Assembly: GCA_003353845.1 (NCBI GenBank)
Contig: PIVT01000009.1
Span: 21,126-85,125 of the forward strand
Direction: 5' to 3'
Length of the DNA: 64,000 nucleotides
Origin: Pseudomonadota bacterium
Lineage (GTDB): Bacteria > Myxococcota_A > UBA9160 > JADFDR01
A program made the translations under genes and the position numbers. The notes under the pieces are model-generated. The model was given only the letters and a program-made list of their open reading frames with translations. It had not been told where the DNA came from and did no database searches. Every line of letters starts with the position of its first letter. Within the stretch, counting starts at the first letter, position 1. Below are positions 8,659 to 17,164 of this stretch, in pieces.

Positions 8659-8863
8659 GAAAATTCCCCTTTTAACCAACCATCGATTGAGCCGGCCTCG
8701 CTCAACAATTTTCGGCGTAACCCATCGAGAACCTAACGGTTTTCTATAGAATTAGGAGCTACCAGGGCGAAACTAGAGGAACAAGCTCGTTCTGCCTTGT
8801 CGAGTCGGGCCCATCGCGGTGATTTTGTGGGGGCTGGGGGGGGATAACGCCATGTAAGAAGCA

Positions 8864-8895
8864 GTGGCTGCCCTCCTCGCCGGAAAGGCAGCCAC
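8864..8895 (-). terminator. Hairpin downstream of the response regulator
   Basis: GTGGCTGCC (8864-8872) pairs with GGCAGCCAC (8887-8895) over a 14-nt loop. It lies 38 bp past the stop of the minus-strand response regulator. The following bases are only moderately T-rich (TGCTTCTT), so it may be a weak or Rho-assisted terminator. Confidence 0.45.
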
Positions 8896-8932
8896 CTGAT
8901 CACAGGGACGCGTTAGAACCGAAAAAAGTGGG

Positions 8933-9577
8933 CTAGGCCGTCACCAAGCCCACGCGGATGGCAAAGCGCACCAAGCCGGAAACCTTGTGGATTTCAAGTT
9001 TGTCCATCAGGTTCGCGCGATGAGACTCGATGGTTTTCAGAGAGACACCGAGATCGCGAGCGATTTCCTTGGAAGACAAGCCCTCCGCAATCAAGGTCAA
9101 GACCTGTCGCTCTCGTTCGCTCAACACCGAAACGGCGGAACTTGGCCGATCAGCAGGATGCGCCAAAGCATCGACCACCTGCTGTGTAATTGAGGGCGAC
9201 AGATACGAATCGCCTGCGCGGATCGCATCAATGGCTTGCACCAACTCTTCGCTAGCCGAGTCCTTTAGCAAATAGCCTGAGGCACCCGCGCGCAGGACTT
9301 CTTCCACGTAACCCGGACTCTCGTGCATGGACAAAACGAGGATTTTAGCGCGTGAACCACTCTCGGTAATTCGCCGCGTCGCGTCGATCCCCGAAAGCTT
9401 TGGCATCGAGATATCCATCACAACAACATCTGGAAGCTCTTGCCCGACGACGTGCAGCACTTCTTCCCCATCACTGGCTTCGCCAACCACATGGATGTCA
9501 TTCCGGTTGTCGAGCAGCATACGGAGCCCCTCTCGAACAATCCGATGGTCATCTGCCAATACGATTCGTGTCTCCAT
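8933..9577 (-). CDS. NarL/FixJ-family response regulator
   Basis: 214 residues. The receiver domain at 1-120 has acidic DD at 9-10, phospho-acceptor Asp55 (VVVMDISMP) and the conserved Lys in YLLKDS. The C-terminal LuxR-type HTH runs from about 150 to 210 (LSERERQVLTLIAEGLSSKEI, LGVSLKTIESHRANLMDKL). GGGAGAG lies 6 nt before the ATG. No cognate histidine kinase is adjacent, so it is an orphan in this window; the kinase at 38834 is far away. The 394 bp upstream contain four TTTAATCA motifs that may be its own or another regulator's sites. Confidence 0.93.
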   Translation of the reverse strand: METRIVLADDHRIVREGLRMLLDNRNDIHVVGEASDGEEVLHVVGQELPDVVVMDISMPKLSGIDATRRITESGSRAKILVLSMHESPGYVEEVLRAGASGYLLKDSASEELVQAIDAIRAGDSYLSPSITQQVVDALAHPADRPSSAVSVLSERERQVLTLIAEGLSSKEIARDLGVSLKTIESHRANLMDKLEIHKVSGLVRFAIRVGLVTA

Positions 9578-9605
9578 TTTTATCTCTCCCCTTCCAACAC
9601 ACCCG

Positions 9606-9756
9606 TTTAATCAGTCAATCGATGAATCCATTCGAATTGTCCTGAGGGTTCCACTCTGAACGAAATGAGCAAAAACAACTATTAGGTTTAATCAGTAGTT
9701 TCTTAACTAAGTCACCTTTCAACAGGCTGATTAAAACTCTGAACAAGTTGATTAAA
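9606..9756. promoter_or_regulatory. Cluster of four TTTAATCA/TGATTAAA motifs in a 394-bp intergenic region
   Basis: The octamer TTTAATCA occurs at 9606-9613 and 9687-9694, and its reverse complement TGATTAAA at 9728-9735 and 9749-9756. They lie in the A+T-rich region (9578-9971) upstream of the response regulator gene; both neighbouring genes are on the minus strand. The two reverse copies are 21 bp apart, about two helical turns. A regulator-binding array is inferred; no other feature is seen in this gap. Confidence 0.4.
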
Positions 9757-9971
9757 GCCAACACGCCTCAGGTAAACCCTTCATTAACAGCGTTAACCAA
9801 ACTACGGGATCGAAACGCAACGATGCCGTCCAAGCTCTATTTTACCAAAGGAAAATCCAGACAGGGAAACATCTTTGTTTCAACCTATACAAAACACCCT
9901 AGTTCCTGCACCAGGTAGCAACAATAGTTACCTCTAGCGCCAAAACCAGGTTTTTCAGCCTACCGTACCCT

Positions 9972-11099
9972 CTACTCCGCCCCATCAAGAATGCTCTTAA
10001 AGCCCGATGGATCATGACGACCGAAGCAAATGGTTTCCAGGGTGGCCACTCCCACCTGATCGCCCAGGCGGACTTTGCAGATCTGGTGGTTGTGAATGTG
10101 CTTGTAATCCAACATGTCGAGATCATCTAGATTCCAGGACTCGGAGGCAAAGACCTCCTCTCCCTTCCAATGCGCGTGACCCCATTCGGGATGCTGATAA
10201 CCGATGCCTAGCATCTGCAATCGAATCATGGGCTCCAAGCTGTATTCAAATTTTTCGCCGTCGCTGGTCACCAGTTCAAAATCAGCTCTCTCTGCGAGGC
10301 GTGTACCTTTCTTCCAGTGAATCTTATGTTTCAGGCTCTCCATTTCGCGATGTCCGGGGTCTTCACCACGGGGAATTTCATCTTGCGTTTTGTATACCGG
10401 AACCTTTGCACCACTTAACTGTGTCGGATTTCCATCACGGTCCTCAAAGCTGTGAAAGTGCGTGCTGTAACCATCAAAAAAGACCGGCGCCCAAACCCAG
10501 TACACACCGGGCTCCGTTGTCATCACCCCCGGTGCACCCGCCTCGGGTTCGCCGACAGGCCGAACGCCCCAACTCTTATCGCGGATCCCCAGCGTTTCGC
10601 TCAATACCACTTCTTTTCGGTCACCATTGACGCTAAAGAAGCCTTCCCAATTTCCCATCTGCGTAAAGCGAGTGGTATCCATGATCAAGCGCAACTCATC
10701 GTGCATGACATTTTTCGGCTCTTGAGCAGGAGCAGAACTCGCTCGGAACGTCAAATCACATTCGATGCCCGTGTCATTGGGTTTGATACAAACACGGATC
10801 GCACGCATGGGATGAAGCACCTCAATGAACAAAGGACCGATGTTCATGTCCATTCGTTCCGTGGGAGCGCGACGCGAAGAATGGAATGAGTGCTGACGAC
10901 CCTTTGTCGAAACGCTGAAATGGCCGTCCATCACTTTGCGATTGGGATACAAACCGAACCCGATTTCAAAGAGAAATTCGCCTTCAGCATCGAATCCATT
11001 AAACCAGTAGCGATCATAATAATTGCGATCGCTCGTGATGGGTTGGTTCACGGGTTTTGTGGTTTGGTGGATCATGTAATCGTCGAAATCTGAAATCAT
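9972..11099 (-). CDS. Conserved hypothetical protein, AttH/CrtC (lipocalin-like) superfamily type
   Basis: 375 residues, no signal peptide or membrane helix. The sequence is rich in beta-strand patterns with many aromatic residues (YYDRYWFNGFDAEGEFLFE, WGVRPVGEP, YWVWAPVFFDGYSTHFHSFE). It resembles the large group of soluble AttH/CrtC-like hypothetical proteins found beside TetR regulators and lipid- or steroid-degradation genes. I recognise the type but not a characterised member. AAGGAG lies 7 nt before the ATG. It is divergent from the TetR gene at 11342, 242 bp away, so regulation by that TetR is likely. Substrate unknown. Confidence 0.6.
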   Translation of the reverse strand: MISDFDDYMIHQTTKPVNQPITSDRNYYDRYWFNGFDAEGEFLFEIGFGLYPNRKVMDGHFSVSTKGRQHSFHSSRRAPTERMDMNIGPLFIEVLHPMRAIRVCIKPNDTGIECDLTFRASSAPAQEPKNVMHDELRLIMDTTRFTQMGNWEGFFSVNGDRKEVVLSETLGIRDKSWGVRPVGEPEAGAPGVMTTEPGVYWVWAPVFFDGYSTHFHSFEDRDGNPTQLSGAKVPVYKTQDEIPRGEDPGHREMESLKHKIHWKKGTRLAERADFELVTSDGEKFEYSLEPMIRLQMLGIGYQHPEWGHAHWKGEEVFASESWNLDDLDMLDYKHIHNHQICKVRLGDQVGVATLETICFGRHDPSGFKSILDGAE

Positions 11100-11341
11100 C
11101 TGCCTGCTCCTTGTGTGGATCCATTTTGCCCAACCTGGCGCTCTATCCTAGTCCGCCGCACACCCCTATGTCGATTCATGTTGAGCACAGCGATACCTTC
11201 CGACTTAAACCACTGCTATCATTAACGTTTTTGGATCAGTGGGCGAGACTTCCCTTCGAGCTTTCACCTTTTCCCCAAACGCTAAAGGCTGAGGTAGATT
11301 ACCTATCTCCGACTGAAACCATTTTGCAGGCAAAAACAAGC

Positions 11342-12004
11342 ATGACTTCACGCAATTCCGCCAAAGGGCAACGCAAAGAACCCGCTCAAGAGCGTTCGAA
11401 GAACCTGGTTTCTTTCATTGTCGAAGCTGGCCTTCGCCTCTTGGAAAAAGAAGGACCCGAGGCCCTTACCACGACCCGCGTGGCCGAGGTGGCAGGAGTG
11501 AGCGTGGGTTCAGTCTACCAGTACTTTTCCGATCGAGATGCTGTGGTGGATGCGGTGTATCGACACAAGCTTGAACTAGAGTGGCACCGGGCCCATGAAT
11601 GGGGCGACATCGCAGATTTGCCGCTGCCTGAAGTCATCGAAATCATCGTGGACAAGGCTGTGGAACGACATCGAGAATTCCTCAAGCTGCACAAGGAATT
11701 CTACCGCGATCGCGTTCATGAGTTTTCGCTGGACAACTTCGGACTTCAATCGGAGTTTGAATCCGTTGCGTGGTTCCAAGAAATATTACAGAAGCAAATG
11801 GAAGAAAAAGACGCCCCTCAAGCAGCACATCGATCCTATCTGATTTTACACGGTCTTTCGGCCGTGCTTCACGCCACCATCAAGGAACGCCCTGAATACA
11901 TCTTTGACGATGCCTTTGTGGCTGAGTTAAAGGACTTCGTCACGGCATCCTTGAGAAACCATCTTGCAGTTTCTCAAACCAACCAAGACCCACAAGAAAA
12001 GTAA
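11342..12004 (+). CDS. TetR/AcrR-family transcriptional regulator
   Basis: 220 residues from ATG 11342. The N-terminal HTH spans about 17-63, with LTTTRVAEVAGVSVGSVYQYFSD at its core; the C-terminal ligand domain is not family-specific. The frame is open upstream to 11057, but the extension overlaps the divergent promoter region and lacks a recognisable fold. The RBS is weak (GCAGG about 12 nt upstream). It ends 5 bp before the HAD hydrolase gene, so the two form an operon. It probably represses the divergent gene at 9972-11099 and itself. Confidence 0.85.
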   Translation: MTSRNSAKGQRKEPAQERSKNLVSFIVEAGLRLLEKEGPEALTTTRVAEVAGVSVGSVYQYFSDRDAVVDAVYRHKLELEWHRAHEWGDIADLPLPEVIEIIVDKAVERHREFLKLHKEFYRDRVHEFSLDNFGLQSEFESVAWFQEILQKQMEEKDAPQAAHRSYLILHGLSAVLHATIKERPEYIFDDAFVAELKDFVTASLRNHLAVSQTNQDPQEK

Positions 12005-12009
12005 AATTT

Positions 12010-12672
12010 ATGACAAATAATATTGATGTTGTTTTCTATGATTTTGGAGGCGTCTTTACCGCTGCCCCCTTCCCCGAAATGGAACGCTTCGGGGAAGAAC
12101 TGGGAGCAGCGCCCGGGCAAATCGCAAACATCATGTTCGGCCCCTATTCCGAGGACACCGATCACCCCTGGCACCAGTTGGAGCGCGGCGAGATACCCTT
12201 CACGCAAGCACGAGAGGCCATCATGCAACTCGCCTCGGAAGAGGGTTTTGAATTTGACCCCCTCCAAGTCTTAATGCGGGTGGGAACGGATCGCGAGAGC
12301 CGCGAACTCCTGATCCAACAAGTCCGCAATATACGCACCCAGGGAACCCCCACCGCCTTGATCACCAATAACATCCATGAGTTCCGCGAGGCCTGGCGGT
12401 CGCTCCTGCCCGTCGATGAACTCTTCGTCGATGTCATCGACTCCAGCGAAGTGGGAATGCGCAAACCCGACCCTGAAATCTTCCGCCTGGCCCTCAAGAG
12501 ACTTGGCGGCATCGCTCCGGAACGCAGCCTGTTCCTCGACGATTACCCCGGGAATATCGACGCCGCCCGATCTATCGGAATGCAGGGCATTCTCGTCGGA
12601 GAAGACGAAAGCCAGACCGTGCACGCCGTCAACGAATTCATGGGACTGCAGCCGCAACCCAACAGCGATTAG
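12010..12672 (+). CDS. HAD-superfamily hydrolase (subfamily IA)
   Basis: 220 residues. Motif I is YDFGGVF with nucleophile Asp11; the usual second Asp (+2) is Gly13, as in the epoxide-hydrolase-N-terminal/ACAD10-like HAD branch. Motif II is LITNN, motif III GMRKPDPEIF and motif IV LFLDDYPGNI. The helical cap lies between about 15 and 100. The substrate cannot be predicted. It is co-transcribed with the TetR gene 5 bp upstream. Directly after the stop is an AGCTCC/GGAGCT hairpin (12671-12689) without a clear U-tract. Confidence 0.88.
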   Translation: MTNNIDVVFYDFGGVFTAAPFPEMERFGEELGAAPGQIANIMFGPYSEDTDHPWHQLERGEIPFTQAREAIMQLASEEGFEFDPLQVLMRVGTDRESRELLIQQVRNIRTQGTPTALITNNIHEFREAWRSLLPVDELFVDVIDSSEVGMRKPDPEIFRLALKRLGGIAPERSLFLDDYPGNIDAARSIGMQGILVGEDESQTVHAVNEFMGLQPQPNSD

Positions 12673-12859
12673 CTCCTCCCGCGGGAGCTGCGACAATCTG
12701 TCGACTTCGTCGGCGACGCGCTACCCGCTCTAAACAGGCCAAGGCGTCGCAGTAAGTGATTGCGGCGGGCCCCAAGGCTCTTTTAGCCCTACTCTCTATA
12801 GTGTGGCGGATAAAACCAGGGGGCCGTGGACCAGGGAGACGGTGAAAGGAGGCGGCGAA

Positions 12860-13408
12860 ATGAAGCCCAAGGACAACCTTCACGCGATCTTCAATACCCT
12901 TAGCATACCTGTATTAATGATTGACCGGGACTATATAGTCATCGAGGCCAATAGTGCAGCGACCAGCCACTTGGAGCTGACGCCTGGGGAAGTTGTTGGC
13001 AAGCCGTGTTTCAGCACTACACATGGTCGAGAGACCCCATGCTGGCAAACGAAGCAGCACAACTGCCCTGTAAAAGAGGCCTTCGACACAGGAAAACGAG
13101 CGCACGCCATACACCAACACCATATCCACGGCAAAGTCATTGTTGAGGAACTCATCGCCACCCCCCTCGACGAAGGCACGGGGCAATTCAATTATGTTGT
13201 CGAGGAGTTTCGAGACGTTACGAAGTTGCTAGAACTCAAAGAAGGCTTTCTTCCAATTTGCTCCTCTTGCAAGCAAATTCGAGACAAGTCCGGGGGTTGG
13301 CACCAGATTGAAGCCTACTTCCGTGACCACACGGGAGCCGACTTTTCCCATACGTTTTGCCCTGAGTGTTACTCCCGTTTTGCCGAGGACGAGTTGGAGG
13401 AGGAGTAA
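12860..13408 (+). CDS. PAS-domain sensor protein with C-terminal four-cysteine module
   Basis: 182 residues from ATG 12860, chosen because AAGGAGG lies 8 nt upstream. Residues about 8-120 form a PAS domain (ILxTLSIPVLMIDRDYIVIEAN region) with a cysteine-rich insert, KPCFSTTHGRETPCWQ...NCPVKEAF, typical of PAS domains in sensor kinases. The end, LPICSSCKQIRDKSGGW followed by FCPECYSRF, is the CxxC...CxxC module often found at the C-terminus of signalling proteins and probably binds zinc. No kinase or output domain is present, so this is a stand-alone sensor or an adaptor for a kinase elsewhere. Confidence 0.82.
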   Translation: MKPKDNLHAIFNTLSIPVLMIDRDYIVIEANSAATSHLELTPGEVVGKPCFSTTHGRETPCWQTKQHNCPVKEAFDTGKRAHAIHQHHIHGKVIVEELIATPLDEGTGQFNYVVEEFRDVTKLLELKEGFLPICSSCKQIRDKSGGWHQIEAYFRDHTGADFSHTFCPECYSRFAEDELEEE

Positions 13409-13421
13409 GAGTTTATTCTTG

Positions 13422-14042
13422 CTATGAAACAGACCATCCCTTCCACGAGACGATGTAGTCAACACACCTGAGATCGCAATCCACATTGGCGATCATAACT
13501 TTGCACTCCGTCTCTTCACGACGTAACACACCCATGAGAATTGCGGCAAACGACTGGAGGTACTCCTCGGAATAAAAGACATCCCCGTTCACGTTCGTCA
13601 ATCGAATCTTCATCTCCGATTCACCCACGGCCTCCACCTGAACGCTGCAAACATCGCGACAGAGGAGATCCCAACCCAATTGCAGTACAAAAAAGGTCTC
13701 CGTCAGAGTCACCCCTTTCGGGATCAACCTCTCCAAGAAAGCGGTGCCCAGAAATTTCTGTACACAGCAAGCCACGGAGTCCAGCGCCTGCTCCGGCCCG
13801 AGAACATTCCAGATGGCTTCGAGCACTCTCTTGTTATCGACGACAGAAACCCACGATAGAGAATTTCCATCTTCTATGATGCGCTCCACCTCACTGGGTA
13901 TCTGCGCGTGCACATCCCGCTGCAAACCGAAGGAGTAACGATCCAGGTATTCCATTAAATGGTAGACAGCCGCCGCGCGAATCGCTGGCTCCCGGCGGGC
14001 AGGTTCGATGGAAAGTTCTCCGGTTCCTGCTTCAAGCGTCAT
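13422..14042 (-). CDS. Unrecognised soluble protein of about 206 residues
   Basis: No family is assigned. It is a mixed alpha/beta protein without signal peptide, with cysteines clustered late in the chain (CCVQKF, CRDVCSV, DLRCVDYI). Its size and pattern, with a helical N-terminal half and the beta-hairpin KIRLTNVNGDVFYSEEYL, vaguely recall the DUF2378 or heme-NO-binding-like proteins of sensory systems; this is a weak impression. The frame opens at 14060; ATG 14042 has the best-spaced purine-rich RBS (GAGGG, 7 nt). It is convergent with the PAS protein gene, 13 bp apart, and divergent from the OmpR-type regulator gene, which suggests a signalling role. Confidence 0.6.
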   Translation of the reverse strand: MTLEAGTGELSIEPARREPAIRAAAVYHLMEYLDRYSFGLQRDVHAQIPSEVERIIEDGNSLSWVSVVDNKRVLEAIWNVLGPEQALDSVACCVQKFLGTAFLERLIPKGVTLTETFFVLQLGWDLLCRDVCSVQVEAVGESEMKIRLTNVNGDVFYSEEYLQSFAAILMGVLRREETECKVMIANVDCDLRCVDYIVSWKGWSVS

Positions 14043-14309
14043 ATCCATACCCTCGTCCATCCCCTCGCTAAAACCGCTGTTCCGCCCTCAGCCCGGCGCT
14101 TTGGGACCCGCAAAGGCCATCAGGCAACTCTCTATCGAAGTTCCTTTGCATGCTTATGTATAGGTTGGGATGCTTTCGTGAGGATGTGCGCAACATGAAC
14201 TTTCATTAATTCAACGGAAAACAAGGGGAAAGCACTACGCGCTAGAAATAGGAGACCAAAGTGGTAATTTATTAACCAGACAGAGCGGGCAAACGGGAGC
14301 GAAACAGAG

Positions 14310-14987
14310 ATGAAGATTCTGATCATCGAAGACGACCGGGTAGCATCGGATTATCTAGCCAAAGCCCTCAGTGAGAAGGGTCACGTGACGGACCAGGTTG
14401 CAGATGGCATGGAAGGCCTCATGCACGCTAATTCTGAGCCCTACGATGTCTTGATCATCGACCGCATGTTGCCCTCCCTCGACGGACTCTCCATCATTGA
14501 AACTCTTCGCAAGGCCGGCAAGGATACGCCCGTTATGATCGTCAGCGCCTTGGGCGACGTAAACGAACGAGTGCGTGGACTGCGCTCGGGCGGAGACGAT
14601 TACCTGGTTAAACCCTACGCCTTTGCCGAACTATTGGCACGACTCGACATCATGGTCAATCGTCGCGGCATCCCCGGGACTGAAACGACGCTCACGGTGC
14701 TCGATTTGGAGATGGACCTACTCACGCGTGAAGTAAAACGCGCTGACCAAAAGATCGAACTCCAACCGCGCGAGTTTCTCTTATTGGAATATCTCATGCG
14801 TCATTCGGGACAAGTGGTCACGCGCACCATGCTTCTGGAATCGGTCTGGGATTATCATTTCGACCCCCAAACCAATGTCATCGATGTACATATCAGCCGG
14901 CTGCGCAGCAAGGTCGACAAGGACTTCGAAAAGCCGCTGATACAAACCATACGCGGAGCGGGCTATAGTTTGCGCGAAGCAAGCTAG
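14310..14987 (+). CDS. OmpR/PhoB-family response regulator
   Basis: 225 residues. Receiver 1-115 has EDD at 7-9, phospho-acceptor Asp51 (LIIDRMLP) and Lys in DYLVKPYAFAEL. The winged-helix DNA-binding domain at about 128-222 has LQPREFLLLEYLMRHSGQVV and DVHISRLRSKVDK. It is followed 25 bp downstream by a sensor kinase gene, forming a classical two-component operon. The nearest preceding ribosome-binding sequence is weak (AACAGAG). The signal is unknown. Confidence 0.95.
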   Translation: MKILIIEDDRVASDYLAKALSEKGHVTDQVADGMEGLMHANSEPYDVLIIDRMLPSLDGLSIIETLRKAGKDTPVMIVSALGDVNERVRGLRSGGDDYLVKPYAFAELLARLDIMVNRRGIPGTETTLTVLDLEMDLLTREVKRADQKIELQPREFLLLEYLMRHSGQVVTRTMLLESVWDYHFDPQTNVIDVHISRLRSKVDKDFEKPLIQTIRGAGYSLREAS

Positions 14988-15012
14988 TCGTACACAGAGA
15001 GGGTACATCGAC

Positions 15013-16536
15013 TTGAACAGGCCGCACCAAGCGAGCAGATTCGACCTGCGAAGCATCTTGACCATCAGCACCCTTTCGCTCTTTAGTATCGGGCTCGTGT
15101 TGGGAGCCGTCTACTGGGTCGCCGTGGGTAAAGTGCGCGGTGAAATCGACTCGGTCCTCGATCGTGAAATTTCTGAGCTGCGCGAAAGTTATCAACAAGG
15201 GGGCCACGACCGGCTGGCTGAGGACTTGATGGTTCACCTTGGTAACGCCAGCAGCGACCGCGATTATTACCTGCTCGAGGGAGTTGCCAAGCTATTTAAC
15301 AAAGCGGACAAAGAAGCCGCATCGCAAATGGCCCGAGAGATGAAGGACTTTGGCAAGCTGGTGACGAAAGAAGGCGAGGCGGTTGGCGAGGCGGTTGGCT
15401 TGCAGGCGGTCGAAGGCATTGAGCAAATTTCCGAGCTGATCACCAAAGGGAACATGGCCAAGTGGCCCGATGGACTCGAAACAGACGACCGCGTCCACAC
15501 CATTACGATCTCAGTCAGCGAACATGAAAATCACTCGCGCGAGCGTTTTCTGCGGGCTCACGCCATCGCCTTGCCCACCGGAGTGCGATTAATGGTCGCG
15601 CGCGATATCACCGGACTGATCTACGCCCGCAATCGCATGCGCAAAGCCCTCGCCGCCACCGGGGTGCTATCGCTGGCTTTGGCATTCAGTATGGGCTTCC
15701 TCCTCAACCGGAGTCTGCTCTCCCGGGTACGACGCATGAACCAAACCATTCTCCATGTGCTGGCCGGAAAGCCGGGAGAACGCGTACCGCAGTCCCTTCA
15801 GCAAGACGACTTCGAAGAGCTCATCGTTCACTTCAATGAAATGCTCGACGAGAAAGATCGCCTGGTGACGCAGATTCGCGGGATCACCGACGACATCGCT
15901 CACGATCTGCGCACTCCCCTGGCCCGGATGCGTCGCTACATTGAATCCGCCCTCTCGCATTCCATGAACGAGGCGGAGCGAAACGAAGCCCTACAAAAAA
16001 TGCTTGAAGAAACCGATTTCATTCTCGAAACCTTCAATGCCCTACTCTTCATTGCACAAGTCGAAAGTGGAACCCTACGTGACTCCATGGAAGAGCTCGT
16101 CTTATCCGAAATCGTAGAAGGCGCTGTCGAGCTCTACGAACCCGTAGCCGAAGAGACGGGCATCTCCTTCGTACTCGCCCTGGATCCCCAGGCCAGAATC
16201 ATGGGCAGCCGGCATCTACTCGCGCAGGCCATCTCCAACTTGTTGGACAACGCCATCAAGTACTCTCCTGGAGCTGGAAAAATCGAAGTGGGAACCCATG
16301 CCACGCCTTCAAGCATCCTCCTGCGCATTCGCGATTTTGGCTTCGGCATTCCTGAAGCTGAACGCGAAAGAGTGTTACAGCGCTTCGTCCGCTTGGACGC
16401 TGCGCGACAATTGCCGGGTACGGGATTGGGACTCAGTTTCGTTTCCGCCGTAGCAAAACTGCACGGTGCCCAGCTCGTTCTGGACGATGCTCATCCGGGG
16501 TTGGAAATTACAATCCACTTCAGCAAAATCGATTAA
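15013..16536 (+). CDS. Membrane sensor histidine kinase
   Basis: 507 residues from a TTG start with AGAGGG about 7-10 nt upstream. TM1 is near 17-39, an extracytoplasmic sensor region runs from about 40 to 210, TM2 near 214-235, and a HAMP domain follows to about 290. HisKA has phospho-acceptor His297 (DDIAHDLRTPLARMR). The HATPase has the N-box NLLDNAIKYSPG, G1 RDFGFGIP and G2 GTGLGLSF. The pairing with the upstream OmpR-type regulator follows from the operon. The periplasmic part contains a duplicated GEAVGEAVG and matches no ligand domain I recognise. Confidence 0.94.
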   Translation: MNRPHQASRFDLRSILTISTLSLFSIGLVLGAVYWVAVGKVRGEIDSVLDREISELRESYQQGGHDRLAEDLMVHLGNASSDRDYYLLEGVAKLFNKADKEAASQMAREMKDFGKLVTKEGEAVGEAVGLQAVEGIEQISELITKGNMAKWPDGLETDDRVHTITISVSEHENHSRERFLRAHAIALPTGVRLMVARDITGLIYARNRMRKALAATGVLSLALAFSMGFLLNRSLLSRVRRMNQTILHVLAGKPGERVPQSLQQDDFEELIVHFNEMLDEKDRLVTQIRGITDDIAHDLRTPLARMRRYIESALSHSMNEAERNEALQKMLEETDFILETFNALLFIAQVESGTLRDSMEELVLSEIVEGAVELYEPVAEETGISFVLALDPQARIMGSRHLLAQAISNLLDNAIKYSPGAGKIEVGTHATPSSILLRIRDFGFGIPEAERERVLQRFVRLDAARQLPGTGLGLSFVSAVAKLHGAQLVLDDAHPGLEITIHFSKID

Positions 16537-16572
16537 ATCAGACAGAGGCCGATAAAAAGTCGACAAAAAAAG

Positions 16573-16607
16573 CCGCCCTCTCGGAGCTACTTGCTTCGAG
16601 AGGGCGG
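16573..16607 (-). terminator. Rho-independent terminator for the 66-aa minus-strand gene
   Basis: Perfect 11-bp stem CCGCCCTCTCG (16573-16583) with CGAGAGGGCGG (16597-16607), extended by AGC/GCT pairing inside the loop. On the minus strand it is followed by seven T (16565-16571). It serves transcripts of the gene ending at 16695. Confidence 0.85.
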
Positions 16608-16608
16608 T

Positions 16609-16660
16609 GCTTGCTCTGGCTATCGAACCCCATATAACCTCCAGAGCAAGCCTTTGTTTT
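16609..16660 (+). terminator. Rho-independent terminator for the histidine kinase operon
   Basis: Perfect 11-bp stem GCTTGCTCTGG (16609-16619) with CCAGAGCAAGC (16641-16651), 21-nt loop, followed by a T-rich run CTTTGTTTT. It lies directly next to the minus-strand terminator, giving a back-to-back pair that separates the convergent units. Confidence 0.75.
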
Positions 16661-16694
16661 AGGGACACTTGGTTATACGGGGCCAGGGTCGAAT

Positions 16695-16895
16695 TCAGTG
16701 GATTTGTTCAGGTTCGTAGCGCGTCAACACGCGAAAAAGTTCACCCAGACCGGCTTTACTTCCCTTGAAGTTTCCTTCGCCACGATCAAAGTAGATCAGC
16801 CCCAACCCCATGAGTTCCGCGATCTCACACACCTGATTCGGAGTGAGGGAAATGCGCTGATCCCTCTCCAGTTCATATAGATCTTCCGGTGTCAT
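16695..16895 (-). CDS. Small hypothetical protein (66 aa)
   Basis: A 66-residue acidic/amphipathic protein beginning MTPEDLYELERDQRISLTP, then NQVCEIAELMGLGLIYFDRG, then a Gly-rich turn and a C-terminal helix. It might be a small helical or HTH-like protein, but no family is recognised. It is taken as real because AGGAGG stands 5 nt before the ATG and a strong terminator follows 88 bp downstream on the same strand. It is monocistronic. Function unknown. Confidence 0.65.
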   Translation of the reverse strand: MTPEDLYELERDQRISLTPNQVCEIAELMGLGLIYFDRGEGNFKGSKAGLGELFRVLTRYEPEQIH

Positions 16896-17164
16896 AGGCG
16901 CCTCCTGGGGTCAAAACGGTTGGAGAAAGCTCTGTATCGGATTGTTGAGACCTATAATCGCAGAGCTGCCCTTACGAGGGTTTTTCCGAAAGATGAAGAT
17001 TTGTTCATGCTCGGCACGCCCTCGCGCTGAGAGAATCGCTGAAGGTTCACCTCAGGGCTGAAAACTGGAGAAGACGAGCGTCGTCACGAACAGGCAGTTG
17101 TGACTGAAGAGATCTCGAAGCCAACCGATCTGGTTCGAGACAAAAACATCGCTGGAGGGTGTGC

